Shown: one piece after another, positions 1 through 5,683 of the stretch
How the letters are laid out: each line of letters opens with the position of its first letter
How positions within the stretch are numbered: the stretch's first letter is position 1
Translations under genes and position numbers: made by a program
The notes under the pieces: generated by a model
Databases searched by the model: none
Seen by the model: the letters and a program-made list of their open reading frames with translations, nothing else
Told to the model about the DNA's origin: nothing
Assembly: GCA_945870545.1 (NCBI GenBank)
Contig: CAMBTF010000128.1
Span: 1 to 5,683, forward strand
DNA length: 5,683 bases
Reading direction: 5' to 3'
Source: Akkermansia muciniphila
GTDB taxonomy: Bacteria; Verrucomicrobiota; Verrucomicrobiia; Verrucomicrobiales; Akkermansiaceae

Positions 1-2
1 GC

Positions 3-515
3 AGCCTTCTGCGGGCCTTCTCGCTAGCCAACTCATCCCCTTCCGCAGCGCTCTCCACCGTGAACCGCTACCTTTTTCCGGACATCCACGAGGACATGTT
101 CATTAGCATGAACTACGGCATCCTCGATCCCGCCGACGGTTCATTCATCTTCTGCCGAGCAGGCCACGAACCGGCGCTAATCTACCGCAAGGCAAGCGGC
201 GAGGTCGAGATCTCGAAACCGAAGGGCCTAGCGCTTGGCATCGATTCGGGAAACGTTTTCGAGCGCGTGACTGCCGACGAGCGCATCACCCTGGACTCCG
301 GCGATTGCGTCCTGCTTTACACCGACGGCGTGAAAGAGGCACTCAACGCGGGCGAAGAAGAATTTGGCCTGGAACGGCTGTCACAAACGTTCCGCGAAGC
401 CGCAAGGCTGGGTGCCGAGGCGGTGGTGAAACAAGTCCAGGAAGCAGTGAAATCCTTCACCGGCGAGGGGCCACAGATGGACGACGTGACCATCGTAGCG
501 ATCGAAAAGCGGTGA
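3..515 (+). CDS. PP2C/SpoIIE-family serine/threonine phosphatase, C-terminal part (5' truncated by window)
   Basis: The frame is open from base 3 to a TGA at 513-515 (170 residues visible), with no convincing start, so the gene begins before the window; an internal GTG at 60 is not a likely start because the conserved domain continues upstream of it. The visible part is the second half of an RsbU/SpoIIE-type PP2C domain: MFISMNYGILDP, the RAGHEPALIYR strand, KGLALGI, the GDCVLLYTDGVKEA segment (Asp at 324-326, a usual metal ligand) and the closing MDDVTIVAIE (Asp pair at 480-485, metal site). Such enzymes are Mn/Mg-dependent phosphatases that dephosphorylate phosphoserine or phosphothreonine proteins, often anti-sigma-factor antagonists in partner-switching pathways. 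The N-terminal sensory region that would define the signal (GAF, PAS, HAMP or receiver) is not in view, so the specific pathway cannot be named. It converges on the minus-strand gene ending at 585. Confidence 0.9.
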   Translation, partial: SLLRAFSLANSSPSAALSTVNRYLFPDIHEDMFISMNYGILDPADGSFIFCRAGHEPALIYRKASGEVEISKPKGLALGIDSGNVFERVTADERITLDSGDCVLLYTDGVKEALNAGEEEFGLERLSQTFREAARLGAEAVVKQVQEAVKSFTGEGPQMDDVTIVAIEKR

Positions 516-584
516 GTGGAGTCCGATCAAGGGAGGAATGTTAAAATGTGACCCCAAATAGTGGTGACGGAGAGGGAGGGAGCG

Positions 585-1523
585 TCAATCCGTGGCTCGG
601 ACTCGCAGTCCCAGCCCGTCGTTGGCGGATCCTGTGCCAACGAGGCATCCCAATGAACCGATCAGCTTATTGCGCAAGCCCCGCGCCTCTTCCGCGAGCC
701 TGCGCTGTTCGCTTTCGTATTCCCGCCGTCCTTCGCCGGTCTCGATTTTCACCGGCACCACACCCCAAGCCGAAAGATCATAAGGGCTGGCGCGCATATC
801 GAGGTCACGCAGACGCAGGGCGAGGCGGAAAGTTTCCAGCAGCAGATCCGACCCGATCCACGGCATCGATTTCGCGGCCCATTTGTAGAGATCCATATTC
901 GCATGGACGCAGCCTGGCTGCTCGTTCTCGTGGCGCGTGTCCAGGGTGGGTTGGAATCGGTTCAGCGGTAGAGCCTGCTTCGAGAAAAATCGGAACGCGT
1001 CGTGGTGCGTGCAGGCGATGGGGCGTGATTCGACGAGCGCATCGATCTCGCCTTGCGGCAGACGCAACGGCGCGATGGAGGAGTGGCGGATTTCCTCGGC
1101 ACGAAAAACCATCGCCCATTCGTGCAGGCCATGGCATGCGAAATTTGGCGCGTGGCTCTGTGTCGCGACCAAAAGGCTTTGTATCCAGGAGAGTCGATTC
1201 ATCTCCTTATCGGTCGCAGATGCCGGATCGAGTTCACACACGCCGCCCGCCGTGCGGTAGCGCTTGCCGAGAAAGCGCGCGGGCAGGGCTGATATCTCAT
1301 CGAACCGCAGGGAGATCCCCAAGGCTGGCTGCCAGAGTTCCAGCAAGGCGAGCGGGTAGGGATAGTAGCGGAAAAGAAAATCCTTCACGGGATGCTCCTC
1401 ACCTCGGTCGCGCCGAAACCGCGCCCTGTCCGTAAAGTTCCGTGCCTCGGCGAGATGCGAATCACAGATCGCCTGCCACTCCTCTCGTTCCAGGATCTTC
1501 TTCCTCGTATCGATCAAATCCAT
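585..1523 (-). CDS. Protein of the family annotated as 3-methyladenine DNA glycosylase
   Basis: This is an intact 312-residue protein starting at ATG 1523 (MDLIDTRKKILEREEW) and ending at TGA 585-587. The frame stays open upstream to 1691, but that extension would run through the tRNA gene and looks non-coding, so the ATG at 1523 is preferred; no clear Shine-Dalgarno sequence precedes it. Conserved family blocks I recognise are GEEHPVKDFLFRYYPY (residues 41-56), HGLHEWAMVFR (131-141) with a following RH, THHDAFRFF (172-180), EQPGCVHANMDLYKWA (201-216) and LDMRASPYDL (241-250). Many bacterial homologues with these blocks carry the name 3-methyladenine DNA glycosylase, implying removal of alkylated bases in base excision repair. 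I see no helix-hairpin-helix/Gly-Pro-Asp motif as in AlkA and no resemblance to Tag or AAG, so the activity is an annotation by name. The conserved His, Cys and Asp residues suggest an active site or metal site. The last 24 residues (289-312) look unlike the conserved core. Confidence 0.85.
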   Translation of the reverse strand: MDLIDTRKKILEREEWQAICDSHLAEARNFTDRARFRRDRGEEHPVKDFLFRYYPYPLALLELWQPALGISLRFDEISALPARFLGKRYRTAGGVCELDPASATDKEMNRLSWIQSLLVATQSHAPNFACHGLHEWAMVFRAEEIRHSSIAPLRLPQGEIDALVESRPIACTHHDAFRFFSKQALPLNRFQPTLDTRHENEQPGCVHANMDLYKWAAKSMPWIGSDLLLETFRLALRLRDLDMRASPYDLSAWGVVPVKIETGEGRREYESEQRRLAEEARGLRNKLIGSLGCLVGTGSANDGLGLRVRATD

Positions 1524-1574
1524 GGTCGTGTGCAGGCAGCGAAGCGGAAAAATCGCGTGGAAGCAAATTCCGAC

Positions 1575-1602
1575 TTGCCAATCCGATCTGCGACGGTATA
1601 GG
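1575..1602 (+). promoter_or_regulatory. Candidate sigma-70-type promoter for the initiator tRNA
   Basis: A -35-like TTGCCA (1575-1580, five of six matches to TTGACA) is followed after 16 bases by a -10-like TATAGG (1597-1602, four of six matches to TATAAT). Transcription would start near 1609, giving a leader of roughly 25 bases before the tRNA at 1633, a normal arrangement for a single tRNA gene. The call rests on consensus match and position only. The same 1524-1632 interval must also hold the promoter of the divergent minus-strand gene, for which I see no good match. Confidence 0.45.
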
Positions 1603-1632
1603 TTCCCCACCCGGCCACAAGCCGCATCCAAA

Positions 1633-1709
1633 CGCGGGATGGAGAAGTCAGGTATCTCGTCAGGCTCATAACCTGAAGACCGTAGGTTCAAATCCTACTC
1701 CCGCAACCA
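1633..1709 (+). tRNA. Initiator tRNA-Met (anticodon CAT)
   Basis: A complete 77-base cloverleaf that closely follows the E. coli tRNA-fMet. The acceptor is CGCGGGA (1633-1639) against TCCCGCA (1699-1705), with the unpaired C1 x A72 that marks initiator tRNAs and is needed for formylation and exclusion from elongation. The D stem is GAGA/TCTC, the anticodon loop CTCATAA (1665-1671) has CAT at 1667-1669, and the T arm is GTAGG-TTCAAAT-CCTAC (1682-1698). Discriminator A is at 1706 and CCA is encoded at 1707-1709. The anticodon stem is TCAGG/CCTGA, so pair 29-41 (1662 with 1674) is A-U, where E. coli has the first of three consecutive G-C pairs. The gene stands alone, with its own promoter and terminator, between two minus-strand genes. 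Confidence 0.97.
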
Positions 1710-1712
1710 ATG

Positions 1713-1755
1713 AAAGCCGCTGATCCTTAAAGGGTTAGCGGCTTTCTCCTTTTTT
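1713..1755 (+). terminator. Rho-independent terminator of the initiator tRNA gene
   Basis: A perfect 9-bp stem AAAGCCGCT (1713-1721) / AGCGGCTTT (1737-1745) encloses a 15-base loop that can pair a little further inside (CCT with AGG), and is followed by CTCC and six T residues (1750-1755). It begins four bases after the tRNA CCA end. Read from the other strand it has only a short T run, so it is mainly a plus-strand terminator. Confidence 0.88.
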
Positions 1756-1820
1756 AGCCCTGCTCAAACATGTCACAAATGCCCCGACTACAAGGGACGG
1801 CCTTGGTTAGACTGTTTGCC

Positions 1821-1840
1821 AAAAATCCTTACGTGAAAGG
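1821..1840 (-). terminator. Possible weak terminator of the subtilase gene
   Basis: Read on the minus strand, about 15 bases after the protease stop codon, CCTT (1840-1837) and AAGG (1830-1827) form a short 4-bp stem with a 6-base loop, followed by A and five T residues (1825-1821). The stem is short for an intrinsic terminator, so this is a tentative call. The rest of 1756-1855 holds no recognisable feature. Confidence 0.25.
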
Positions 1841-1855
1841 CCGAACAATAGGAGG

Positions 1856-3445
1856 CTAAGGAGCGGTGCTGCTTTGTGAAAGGGAATCATTGGACGGGCG
1901 CAGGTCGGTCTGGCCGGTTGAGAGTCGTACGCTGCCCTGGATGTCCAAGCTTTCCACACCACCGGTGGGCACGGTGATGACCCGGGTGTCGCCGGGGGCG
2001 AGGGTAGTGATATTGGCGTTGGTAGTGACGCCGTTGACGCGGACCGATACGCCGGCGTTGACCAGGGTTTCGGTGCCCAGGTTCTGGACGAGCGCCTGCA
2101 CCTGGCCGCGGGAAGTGGTGATGGAGGTGACGGCCGCGTCGTAGATGCCAGGGGTGTTGCCGTTGAGTATGCCCCACATGTCGGGCACGCCCGCTCCTGT
2201 CGCCGTATCTCCGCCGGGTTCCGCGATGTCGATTAGGTTCGAGTTCATCGCGCTGAGGGCGGCGGTGCCGCTGAGGTTTTGCGGGCCGCCCTGGCTCATC
2301 GTCGCAGCGATTACACCGGTCACGATGGGCGAGGAAAACGAGGTCCCGGATACCGTGGCCGCCATGTTTCCCGGATAGGCGGCTCTCACCGCATAACCCG
2401 GCGCGGCCACCGCCACTTGCTTGCCGGTTGTCGAGAAAGCCATGGGCTGGTTCTTCGCATCCACCGCGCCAACCGCCACTACCGAAGGACTCGCGGCAGG
2501 TTGCATCACGCCTGCGGTGCCACTGTTTCCCGCCGCGGCGACAACCACGACGCCGGCCTGCTTCGCGTAATCGAGGGCGTTTTCCACCAAGCTGCTGCGC
2601 CCGTTTCCGCCGAGCGAAATATTGATCAGCTGAGCCCCGGCGTCCACGGCGGCGATGATCCCCTGCGCGATCAGAAAACTGTTAGATGAGCCGTTGTCAT
2701 CGGCGATGCGGACCGAGAGGGGCGTGGCTCCCGGCGCGATCCCGGGGGCGAGCGGGTTCGAACTAAAAATGAGCGACGCGACCGAGGTGCCGTGGGCGTT
2801 GAGGTCGGCGGCGTTGGCGGGAAGCGGGACGAGGTTGATGCGCTCGATGGCGTTCTTGAACGCGATGTGATCGGCGATGCCGGTGTCGAGGATCGCGATC
2901 TTCACGCCTTTTCCCCAAAGCGAGTTGTCGCCGGTCACGCCCAGCCAATCGAGCAACCCGTTACCGAGAGGAGCCGCACCCGCCTGCGCCCCGGTGCTGA
3001 ACTCCGGGATGTTCACCGGATAGATGAAACCTGTTTCCTCCGTGCCATCCAGCAGCGCGAGCAGGTCGTCCTCGCTGCCGAAGCCGACGTGGAGGGCGTT
3101 GAGCTTGTCGAGCCGCCCTAACAGGTTCAGACCGTTGCCAAGTTTCGCGAGAAAGGCTTCGAGCGCGGCCTTGTCCTTGAAGACGATCACCCGCTGGTTG
3201 GGGAGCGCGCCGTCGTTGATCGCCGCCATGTCGAGGCGTCCGGATTTTCCGCGCTCAACGGTTTTCGTTTTCAGGGCGGGATCATCCTGAGGAGAGGATT
3301 TCGGTTTCGCTGCCTGCGACGGCTGCTCCGGTTTCTCCGTAACTTCGGAAATGGTGAAGGTGGTGGCGAGATAGGCGAACAGACCCACACCGCAAAGCAG
3401 TGCGAGCAAGGCGAAGTTTTTTAGCACATCCTTCCGATTTCGCAT
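1856..3445 (-). CDS. Membrane-anchored subtilisin-family (S8) serine protease
   Basis: 529 residues from ATG 3445 (MRNRKDVLKN) to TAG 1856-1858. A charged N-terminus precedes a hydrophobic segment at residues 11-31, a signal anchor or uncleaved signal peptide, then a Pro/Lys/Ser-rich linker (about 36-65). Residues about 84-145 (RVIVFKDKAALEAFLAKLG onward) resemble an inhibitor-I9 propeptide. The S8 catalytic domain follows with all expected residues: Asp187 (IAILDTGIAD), His218 (NAHGTSVASLI), oxyanion Asn307 (VAAAGNSG) and nucleophile Ser369 (SGTSFSSPIVTG). After about residue 435, DAAVTSITTSRGQVQALVQN and the rest suggest a CARDB-like beta-sandwich. The family hydrolyses peptide bonds outside the cytoplasm, here probably in the periplasm or at the cell surface; the substrate is unknown. 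I see no PEP-CTERM or other C-terminal sorting signal. An alternative TTG start at 3484 adds 13 residues and has AGGG seven bases upstream; the ATG is preferred because it gives a typical n-region next to the anchor. The gene is divergent from uvrB and appears monocistronic. Confidence 0.92.
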   Translation of the reverse strand: MRNRKDVLKNFALLALLCGVGLFAYLATTFTISEVTEKPEQPSQAAKPKSSPQDDPALKTKTVERGKSGRLDMAAINDGALPNQRVIVFKDKAALEAFLAKLGNGLNLLGRLDKLNALHVGFGSEDDLLALLDGTEETGFIYPVNIPEFSTGAQAGAAPLGNGLLDWLGVTGDNSLWGKGVKIAILDTGIADHIAFKNAIERINLVPLPANAADLNAHGTSVASLIFSSNPLAPGIAPGATPLSVRIADDNGSSNSFLIAQGIIAAVDAGAQLINISLGGNGRSSLVENALDYAKQAGVVVVAAAGNSGTAGVMQPAASPSVVAVGAVDAKNQPMAFSTTGKQVAVAAPGYAVRAAYPGNMAATVSGTSFSSPIVTGVIAATMSQGGPQNLSGTAALSAMNSNLIDIAEPGGDTATGAGVPDMWGILNGNTPGIYDAAVTSITTSRGQVQALVQNLGTETLVNAGVSVRVNGVTTNANITTLAPGDTRVITVPTGGVESLDIQGSVRLSTGQTDLRPSNDSLSQSSTAP

Positions 3446-3470
3446 AGGCTCACTAAACACCGAAAAGCAG

Positions 3471-3495
3471 GGTTTGTCCCGCAAAGGTTTGCCCT
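3471..3495. repeat. Short direct and inverted repeats in the protease-uvrB divergent intergenic region
   Basis: GGTTTGTCCC (3471-3480) and GGTTTGCCCT (3486-3495) match at 8 of 10 positions and start 15 bases apart. The second copy overlaps a near-palindrome GCAAA-GG-TTTGC (3481-3492). They lie between the two divergent start codons and could be a regulator binding site, but the repeats are short and a chance origin is quite possible. I could not identify convincing -35/-10 elements for either gene in 3446-3545. Confidence 0.25.
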
Positions 3496-3545
3496 ACCCT
3501 TTTCCCTACTGGAAATATCCGCCCAAAGCCCCATCTTCCCGCCAC

Positions 3546-5683
3546 ATGCCTTTCCGCCTCTCCAGCGAATACAGCCCCCAGGGCGACCAGCATCAGGCGA
3601 TCGAGAAGCTGGTGAAATCCCTAGAGGCGGGAAACAAGCACCAGACCTTGCTCGGTGTGACCGGTTCCGGGAAAACCTTCACCATGGCGAACCTCATCGC
3701 GCGCCACGGCAAGCCCGCGCTGGTGATGAGCCACAACAAGACCCTCGCCGCGCAGCTCTACTCCGAGTTCAAAAACTTTTTCCCGCACAACGCGGTCGAG
3801 TATTTCGTCTCCTACTTCGATTACTACCAGCCCGAGGCCTATATCCCCCGCTCCGACACCTACATCGAGAAGGACTCGTCGATCAACGAGGAGATCGAGC
3901 GCCTGCGTCTCTCGACAATGGGTTCGCTGCTCACCCGCGACGATACCATCGTGATCGCCTCAGTTTCGTGCATCTACGGCTTGGGTTCGCCGGAGGATTA
4001 CAAGGACATGATGTTCCCGGTGTGGGTCGGCCAGCAAATCACCCGCGAGGAGCTTCTAACAGCTTTGGTGGGGCTTCTTTTCGAAAGGAACGACATCGCC
4101 TTCGGCCGCGGGAAATATCGGGTGCGCGGCGACGTGGTCGAAGTCCATCCCGCCTACCTCGATGAGACCGCGATCCGCATCGAGTTCTTCGGCGATGAGG
4201 TGGAGCGCATTTCCTCCATCCATACGGTCAGCGGGAAAGTGATGGAGATTCTGGAAACGCACACGCTCTACCCCGCCAAGCAATTCGTCACGGCGGGCGA
4301 CAAGATGAAAACCGCGATCACCAAGATCCGCGAAGAACTCGACCAGCGCATCCCGGAACTGGAAAAGGAAGGCAAGCTCATCGAGGCACAGCGCCTGCGG
4401 ATGCGAACAGAGTATGACTTGGAGATGATGTCGGAAATGGGTTTCTGCCAGGGAATCGAGAACTACTCCAGGCATCTAACAGCCCGCCCGCCCGGCTCGC
4501 GCCCGCACACGCTGCTCGATTTCTTTCCGCGCGATTTCCTCCTGCTCGTCGATGAATCCCACGCCACGATCCCGCAGATCGGCGGGATGTTCGAGGGCGA
4601 CAAATCGCGGAAGACGACCTTGGTCGAGCACGGCTTCCGCCTGCCCTCGGCGATGGACAACCGCCCGCTACGCTTCGACGAGTTCATGGAAATGACCGGC
4701 CAGCGCGTCTATGTTTCCGCCACGCCGGGGCCATTCGATATCGTCAACTCCCGGCCTGAAAACAAGAAGTTCATCGCTACCAAAGGCAGGCTCGGCGAGG
4801 ACGGGCTGACTCCGTTTGATTTCAAAAAAATCAAGGTCAAGCCCTCGGGCAACGAGGAAGCCATCGCCGATTTCCATCCGGAGAAACGCGGCACGCCGCT
4901 CGTCGTCGAGCAAATCATCCGCCCGACGGGGCTGTTAGATCCGGTGCTGACGATACGGCCGCTCAAGGGCCAGATCGACGAGACCATCGAGCTCTGCCGC
5001 CAGCGGGTCGAGAAGGGCGAGCGGGTGCTCGTGACCACTCTCACGAAAAAGACCGCCGAAGACCTCGCCGATTACCTTTCCTCCACCGGCCTGAAGTGCC
5101 GCTACCTGCACTCCGATATCGATGCCATTGAGCGCGTGGAAATCCTCCGCCAGCTCCGCGCCGCGACGTTTGACATCCTCATCGGCATCAACCTCCTGCG
5201 CGAAGGCCTCGACCTCCCGGAGGTTTCGCTCGTCTGCATCCTCGACGCCGACAAGGAAGGTTTCCTCCGCAACGAAACCTCCCTCATCCAGACCGCCGGC
5301 CGCGCCGCCCGCCACCTCAACGGCGAATGCGTGCTTTTCGCGGATGTCGTCACTGATTCCATCCAGACCCTGATCAACGTCACCGAATACCGCCGCGCCC
5401 GCCAGATCGCGCACAACGAGGAGCACGGCATCACCCCGCAATCCGTCGTCCGCTCCGTCCAGCAGAGTCTGCATTCCTACGAAAAGGGCAAACAGCACGC
5501 CGATCAACTCAACGCCTCCCTCGTCGCCGAGGATGAAACCGCCTATGACAAGCTTCGCGTCATTGCCGAGCTGGAGCAGGAAATGCGCGAGGCGTCCTCC
5601 AAACTCGAGTTCGAGCGCGCCGCTCACCTCCGTGACCAGATCGCGACGCTGAAAAACACCACCCCGGTGATGCCACCGCAGAA
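3546..5683 (+). CDS. uvrB: UvrABC excinuclease subunit B (3' end cut by window)
   Basis: The frame is open from ATG 3546 (MPFRLSSEYSPQGDQHQAIE) to the window edge, 712 residues, so only a few C-terminal residues and the stop are missing. UvrB receives damaged DNA from UvrA, verifies the lesion by ATP-driven strand opening and recruits UvrC in cytoplasmic nucleotide excision repair. Visible motifs are Walker A GVTGSGKT (residues 37-44), the beta-hairpin region YFVSYFDYYQPEAYIP (about 86-101, with Phe91 where E. coli has Tyr93), DESH (336-339), YVSATPG, RPTGLLDP, GINLLREGLD (547-556), QTAGRAAR (582-589) and a C-terminal UVR segment (about 670-704) that would contact UvrC. Compared with E. coli UvrB, about 47 extra residues lie between SATPG and RPTGLLDP (residues about 400-452). 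No frameshift or stop interrupts the gene. No Shine-Dalgarno sequence precedes the ATG, and no SOS-box-like palindrome is visible upstream. It is divergently arranged with the protease gene. Confidence 0.98.
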   Translation, partial: MPFRLSSEYSPQGDQHQAIEKLVKSLEAGNKHQTLLGVTGSGKTFTMANLIARHGKPALVMSHNKTLAAQLYSEFKNFFPHNAVEYFVSYFDYYQPEAYIPRSDTYIEKDSSINEEIERLRLSTMGSLLTRDDTIVIASVSCIYGLGSPEDYKDMMFPVWVGQQITREELLTALVGLLFERNDIAFGRGKYRVRGDVVEVHPAYLDETAIRIEFFGDEVERISSIHTVSGKVMEILETHTLYPAKQFVTAGDKMKTAITKIREELDQRIPELEKEGKLIEAQRLRMRTEYDLEMMSEMGFCQGIENYSRHLTARPPGSRPHTLLDFFPRDFLLLVDESHATIPQIGGMFEGDKSRKTTLVEHGFRLPSAMDNRPLRFDEFMEMTGQRVYVSATPGPFDIVNSRPENKKFIATKGRLGEDGLTPFDFKKIKVKPSGNEEAIADFHPEKRGTPLVVEQIIRPTGLLDPVLTIRPLKGQIDETIELCRQRVEKGERVLVTTLTKKTAEDLADYLSSTGLKCRYLHSDIDAIERVEILRQLRAATFDILIGINLLREGLDLPEVSLVCILDADKEGFLRNETSLIQTAGRAARHLNGECVLFADVVTDSIQTLINVTEYRRARQIAHNEEHGITPQSVVRSVQQSLHSYEKGKQHADQLNASLVAEDETAYDKLRVIAELEQEMREASSKLEFERAAHLRDQIATLKNTTPVMPPQ

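Noticed and set aside
516..584. A small gene or regulatory RNA between the phosphatase and the glycosylase-family gene
   Set aside because: The 69-base spacer has a purine-rich GGGAGG stretch but no open frame of substance and no stable hairpin with a T run.
599..611. Hairpin GGACT-CGC-AGTCC near the end of the glycosylase-family gene
   Set aside because: It lies inside the coding region before the stop and has no T run on either strand, so it is not a terminator; a short hairpin like this is expected by chance.
548..1435. A long plus-strand open frame (295 codons) opposite the glycosylase-family gene
   Set aside because: Its translation is Arg/Pro/Ser-rich with no recognisable motif, which is typical of the antisense frame of a GC-rich gene, whereas the minus-strand protein has clear family blocks.
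1524..1691. Upstream extension of the glycosylase-family gene to a start at 1691
   Set aside because: It would run through the tRNA gene on the opposite strand and shows no family similarity; the ATG at 1523 fits the start of the conserved protein.
1687..1755. A phage or island attachment site at the 3' end of the tRNA
   Set aside because: No second copy of the tRNA 3' end and no integrase gene are seen in the window; the downstream inverted repeat is explained by a terminator.
3446..3545. A LexA/SOS box upstream of uvrB
   Set aside because: I looked for TGTTC-N4-GAACA, CTG-N10-CAG and GAAC-N4-GTTC style palindromes and found none in the intergenic region.
4935..5627. A 230-codon minus-strand open frame inside uvrB, plus a second one at 4056-4475
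   Set aside because: Both are antisense to unmistakable UvrB motifs and have the Glu/Asp/Val/Ala-rich composition expected of a mirror frame.

Overview
The window is a GC-rich bacterial chromosomal segment with ordinary, mostly housekeeping content. It holds four protein-coding genes, two of them cut by the window edges, and one tRNA gene. The gene set and protein style (RsbU/SpoIIE-type phosphatase, a '3-methyladenine glycosylase'-named family, a membrane-anchored subtilase with a CARDB-like tail, weak Shine-Dalgarno sequences) would fit a Verrucomicrobiota-like organism. That placement is an inference from general resemblance, not something the sequence proves.

Layout: (1) Bases 3-515, plus strand: the C-terminal part of a PP2C/SpoIIE-type serine/threonine phosphatase, with its N-terminus outside the window. 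(2) Bases 585-1523, minus strand: an intact 312-residue protein of the family usually labelled 3-methyladenine DNA glycosylase, convergent with the phosphatase. (3) Bases 1633-1709, plus strand: initiator tRNA-Met (CAT) with encoded CCA, a recognisable promoter upstream and a strong intrinsic terminator downstream. (4) Bases 1856-3445, minus strand: a subtilisin-family (S8) serine protease with an N-terminal membrane anchor, an I9-like propeptide and a C-terminal beta domain. (5) Bases 3546 to the window end, plus strand: uvrB, the helicase/damage-verification subunit of nucleotide excision repair, divergent from the protease and lacking only its last few residues.

The genes do not form an operon: neighbours alternate in strand, so each is probably transcribed on its own. 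Two of them (the glycosylase-family gene and uvrB) have DNA-repair annotations, but the tRNA and protease lie between them and I see no shared regulation. I see no mobile element, CRISPR array or defence system.

The points most worth a second look are a roughly 47-residue insertion in UvrB between the SATPG and RPTG motifs, an A-U pair replacing one of the three G-C pairs in the initiator-tRNA anticodon stem, and a short word (CTAACAG) that recurs five times in 2.3 kb and repeatedly uses codons that look rare here.
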